7,807 bases of DNA from Candidatus Pelagibacter sp. TMED153. Its GTDB lineage: Bacteria > Pseudomonadota > Alphaproteobacteria > Pelagibacterales > Pelagibacteraceae. The notes beneath the pieces were generated by a model that saw only the letters and a program-made list of their open reading frames with translations, was not told where the DNA came from and made no database searches. The stretch spans positions 1 to 7,807 of the forward strand of contig NHHC02000039.1 of NCBI GenBank assembly GCA_002169935.2, given 5' to 3'. This document shows positions 6,323-7,807 of this stretch, one piece after another. A program made the translations under genes and the position numbers. Position 1 is the first letter of the stretch; each line of letters starts with the position of its first letter.

Positions 6323-6618
6323 ATTGGGTGTTAGTTTTCATAACCTTTATTGGACCACTCTATGACTCTGAGGGTTTTATTAAAGATATTGAAGCAGATA
6401 TTTCTCTTATACACAATTCGGAAATAGTCTGTACGTACACTTCGACAATTATTAATGGAAAGTTAAAAGCTTCCCGTAATTTTGAAAATAGTGGAGTAAC
6501 TCTAGAAAAAGAGATTACCATTTGCTTAACTGATAGTCAGCTTGATTACTTCAAGAAAACATCCAATGATGAGTTATTTAGTCAAATTGAAATTAATAAT
6601 ATAATCAAGAATTTCTAA
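6319..6618 (+). CDS. Hypothetical protein, possible exported protein
   Basis: A 99-residue protein I do not recognise. It starts with a hydrophobic segment (MNWVLVFITFIGPL, 1-14) that could be a short signal sequence or membrane anchor, although no basic residue precedes it and no clear cleavage site is visible. The rest is soluble-looking, mixed in charge, with strand-like stretches (ADISLIHNSEIVCTYTSTI at 26-44) and an Asn/Ile-rich end. Two cysteines (38 and 69) could pair if exported. No Shine-Dalgarno lies before ATG 6319; the overlap with the 25-residue ORF suggests coupling. A separate promoter for the next gene begins 12 bases after its stop. Confidence 0.55.
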   Translation: MNWVLVFITFIGPLYDSEGFIKDIEADISLIHNSEIVCTYTSTIINGKLKASRNFENSGVTLEKEITICLTDSQLDYFKKTSNDELFSQIEINNIIKNF

Positions 6619-6629
6619 GTAACAATAAA

Positions 6630-6657
6630 TTGACATAATGCAATAAGTGCGTATAAT
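6630..6657 (+). promoter_or_regulatory. Consensus sigma-70 promoter of the lysine-rich gene
   Basis: TTGACA (6630-6635), a 16-base spacer and TATAAT (6652-6657) match both hexamers perfectly. The spacer ends in AAGTGCGTATAAT, so the -10 overlaps the AAGTGCnTATA motif also found at 5225 and 5322. Transcription would start near 6664, giving a leader of about 32 bases. A protein bound to the motif would block or modulate an otherwise very strong promoter. Confidence 0.8.
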
Positions 6658-6695
6658 AATTATTAATAATTTAACTATTAAAAGAGAGGAAATTA

Positions 6696-7352
6696 ATGAA
6701 ATTATTAACAAAACCAAAACAGCTTCAACGCTGGGAAAAAAAAAATAAAATATCAAATAAAAGATTTGCTAGATTAACTGGTCTGGATCCAAAAAAGTTA
6801 AGAAGATCCAAGAAATTGCCTAAATTTGTGGGTCTAAGTTGCTTAGCAATTGAAAGCGCCAAAAAGAAATCAGATGCAAAAAAAGCCATTAAAGGTTTAA
6901 AAAAAAAGAATGCAAACTTAAAAGCTAAAGTTATAAAGTTAAACAAACCTCTAAAAAAACTTGATATATTAAAAAAGTCAAAAAAAAAATTAGAGAGTAA
7001 ACTAAAAAAACCAAAAAAAACAATTAGTAAGCTCAAAAATACAAATAAAAAATTAGCGAGCAAACTAAAAAAACCAAAAAAAACAATTAGTAAGCTCAAG
7101 AACATAAATAAAAAATTAGTGAGCAAACTAAAAAAACCAAAAAAGACGATAAACAAACTAAAAAATAACAATAAAAAGTTGAATAAAAAAATCAGTTCGA
7201 TGAAACCCAAGAAACCATCGAAATCGATCAAATTAAAAGCTAGAAAGCCAAATGGTTCTCTTGATAAAGTTTCTGCTCAAAATATAAATATAAAAACTGA
7301 TATCACATCTCCTACTAGTGCAACTAAAAAAGAGGTACCTAGTCAACAATAG
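6696..7352 (+). CDS. Lysine-rich repeat protein with a degenerate XRE-like N-terminus
   Basis: A very basic protein of 218 residues with a good ribosome binding site (GAGAGGA, 6684-6690). Residues 10-53 align with the HTH protein at 5899-6102: W13-K-K, Ser20, Ala25, Gly29-Leu30, then LPKFVGLSCLAIE against IPKYIKLACEAID. About nine residues after the recognition helix are missing (the part equal to QYYEKGKKG). Residues 65-166 are lysine-rich with a 3-4 spacing of Leu/Ile/Val, including three 21-residue repeats. Residues 170-218 are a Ser/Thr/Pro/Lys tail resembling disordered nucleic-acid-binding tails. No signal peptide or membrane segment is seen. Likely a DNA- or RNA-binding, nucleoid-type protein; this is inference from charge and domain order. 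The ORF on the opposite strand is a shadow of the A-rich sequence. Confidence 0.75.
   Translation: MKLLTKPKQLQRWEKKNKISNKRFARLTGLDPKKLRRSKKLPKFVGLSCLAIESAKKKSDAKKAIKGLKKKNANLKAKVIKLNKPLKKLDILKKSKKKLESKLKKPKKTISKLKNTNKKLASKLKKPKKTISKLKNINKKLVSKLKKPKKTINKLKNNNKKLNKKISSMKPKKPSKSIKLKARKPNGSLDKVSAQNINIKTDITSPTSATKKEVPSQQ
6984..7172 (+). repeat. Three tandem 63-bp coding repeats
   Basis: Units at 6984-7046, 7047-7109 and 7110-7172 each encode 21 residues of the form KKLxSKLKKPKKTIxKLKNxN, with a broken fourth unit at 7173-7193. By hand, units 1 and 2 differ at 5 of 63 bases and units 2 and 3 at 12, which points to recent tandem duplication. Twenty-one residues equal three heptads, yet each unit has a proline in a core position. 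Copy number may vary between strains. Confidence 0.9.
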
Positions 7353-7360
7353 TGTTTAAA

Positions 7361-7398
7361 TCCGTTATGTCCTTAAAGTATAATTAGGGCATAATGGA
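7361..7398 (+). terminator. Long hairpin after the lysine-rich gene
   Basis: TCCGTTATGTCCTTAA (7361-7376) pairs with TTAGGGCATAATGGA (7384-7398) in about 15 pairs, with one bulged T (7370), two G-T pairs and a seven-base loop. It starts nine bases after the stop codon and so probably ends or protects the transcript. It lacks a true T run (ACTTAACTATTAATT follows), so it may be a weak terminator or a 3'-end stabiliser rather than a standard intrinsic terminator. Confidence 0.55.
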
Positions 7399-7442
7399 CT
7401 TAACTATTAATTCGATAGGAAGTTTGTAAAACACTGTCAAAA

Positions 7443-7476
7443 CAGTCATAAAACTGTAACAATCGTAAAGTAACGA
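7443..7476 (+). promoter_or_regulatory. Near-perfect PHO box before the GAPDH gene
   Basis: CAGTCAT (7443-7449), four A's and CTGTAAC (7454-7460) match the 18-base PHO consensus at 17 of 18 positions by hand. An extra half-site, CTGTCAA (7434-7440), lies just upstream, though out of the 11-base period. Ten bases after the box is TAACGA (7471-7476), a poor -10 that would rely on PhoB. Transcription would then start at or next to the A of ATG 7483, giving a leaderless message; no Shine-Dalgarno is present. Confidence 0.85.
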
Positions 7477-7482
7477 TATCAA

Positions 7483-7807
7483 ATGGTTACATACGGAATC
7501 AACGGAATTGGAAGGATTGGAAAGTTTGCACTTAAAGCACTTATTAAGAGAGAGGCTAAAGTTTCCTGGATAAATGATTCTTCGGGAACTGTTGATTTAC
7601 ATCGTCATCTTCTTGAATATGACTCAGTTCATGGAAAATGGGATGCTGATTTTAGTAATGATGAAAAATCTATCACTATAAATGATAAAAAAATAATCTT
7701 TCAAACAAACTCTACTATTGAAAATATTGAGTTGGGAGATGTTGATATTGTTATTGATTGTACTGGTTATTATAAATCAAGATCTAAACTTTTGAATTAC
7801 TTTAACA
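7483..7807 (+). CDS. gap: Glyceraldehyde-3-phosphate dehydrogenase, N-terminal part, probably ArsJ-associated type
   Basis: The first 108 residues of a GAPDH, cut by the window end. The NAD-binding Rossmann start GINGIGRIG (5-13) is clear, with IND (30-32) after the second strand and HLLEYDSVHGKW (42-53), the usual GAPDH signature region. The catalytic cysteine lies beyond the window. The form DSVHGKW and the later VDIVIDCTG (87-95) with LLNYF resemble, from memory, the GAPDH that partners ArsJ. That enzyme joins arsenate to glyceraldehyde 3-phosphate to make 1-arseno-3-phosphoglycerate for export. The strong PHO box supports this, since arsenate enters by phosphate transporters during phosphate limitation. 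Ordinary glycolytic Gap is the alternative. ATG 7483 is the only start, with an in-frame stop at 7471-7473. Confidence 0.85.
   Translation, partial: MVTYGINGIGRIGKFALKALIKREAKVSWINDSSGTVDLHRHLLEYDSVHGKWDADFSNDEKSITINDKKIIFQTNSTIENIELGDVDIVIDCTGYYKSRSKLLNYFN

Noticed and set aside
6725..7231. A 168-residue Phe/Leu-rich frame on the minus strand, looking like a membrane protein
   Set aside because: It is the reverse complement of lysine (AAA) codons, which gives Phe; the sense frame has a perfect promoter, a ribosome binding site and an HTH-like N-terminus.

Overview
The window is AT-rich bacterial DNA. Gene content and PHO boxes of the proteobacterial type suggest a free-living marine proteobacterium, most likely a streamlined low-GC alphaproteobacterium (Pelagibacterales/HIMB59-like). 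That placement is inference from gene content and base composition only.

Left part (1-5222), all on the + strand, reads as a phosphate-starvation block. It holds a PhoR-type sensor kinase (75-1343), then a good PHO box, an OprP-like outer-membrane porin (1455-2912) and a strong intrinsic terminator. A second, weaker PHO box precedes a PlcP-type metallophosphoesterase (3014-3817). Seven bases later comes a GT4 glycosyltransferase of the Agt type fused in frame to a complete prokaryotic diacylglycerol kinase (3825-5222). PlcP would strip head groups from phospholipids, Agt would put a sugar on the diacylglycerol, and the DagK domain could return diacylglycerol to phosphatidate.

Middle part (5223-7400) is an accessory cassette with a different flavour. 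It has a Fae-family protein lacking the expected catalytic histidine (5338-5880, minus), an XRE-like HTH regulator upstream of it in the same operon (5899-6102, minus), and a divergent promoter region. To the right are a 25-residue ORF coupled by ATGA to a 99-residue hypothetical, then a lysine-rich protein (6696-7352). The lysine-rich protein's N-terminus is a diverged copy of the HTH protein; its body carries 63-bp coding repeats. A short motif, AAGTGCnTATA with or without a second half-site, recurs in the cassette's noncoding DNA.

Right end (7401-7807) returns to the phosphate theme: a near-perfect PHO box (17/18 by hand) lies 22 bases before the start of a GAPDH gene cut off by the window end. 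Its sequence looks closer to the ArsJ-associated GAPDH of arsenate detoxification than to glycolytic GapA. The same 22-base spacing at plcP suggests leaderless PhoB-driven transcripts.
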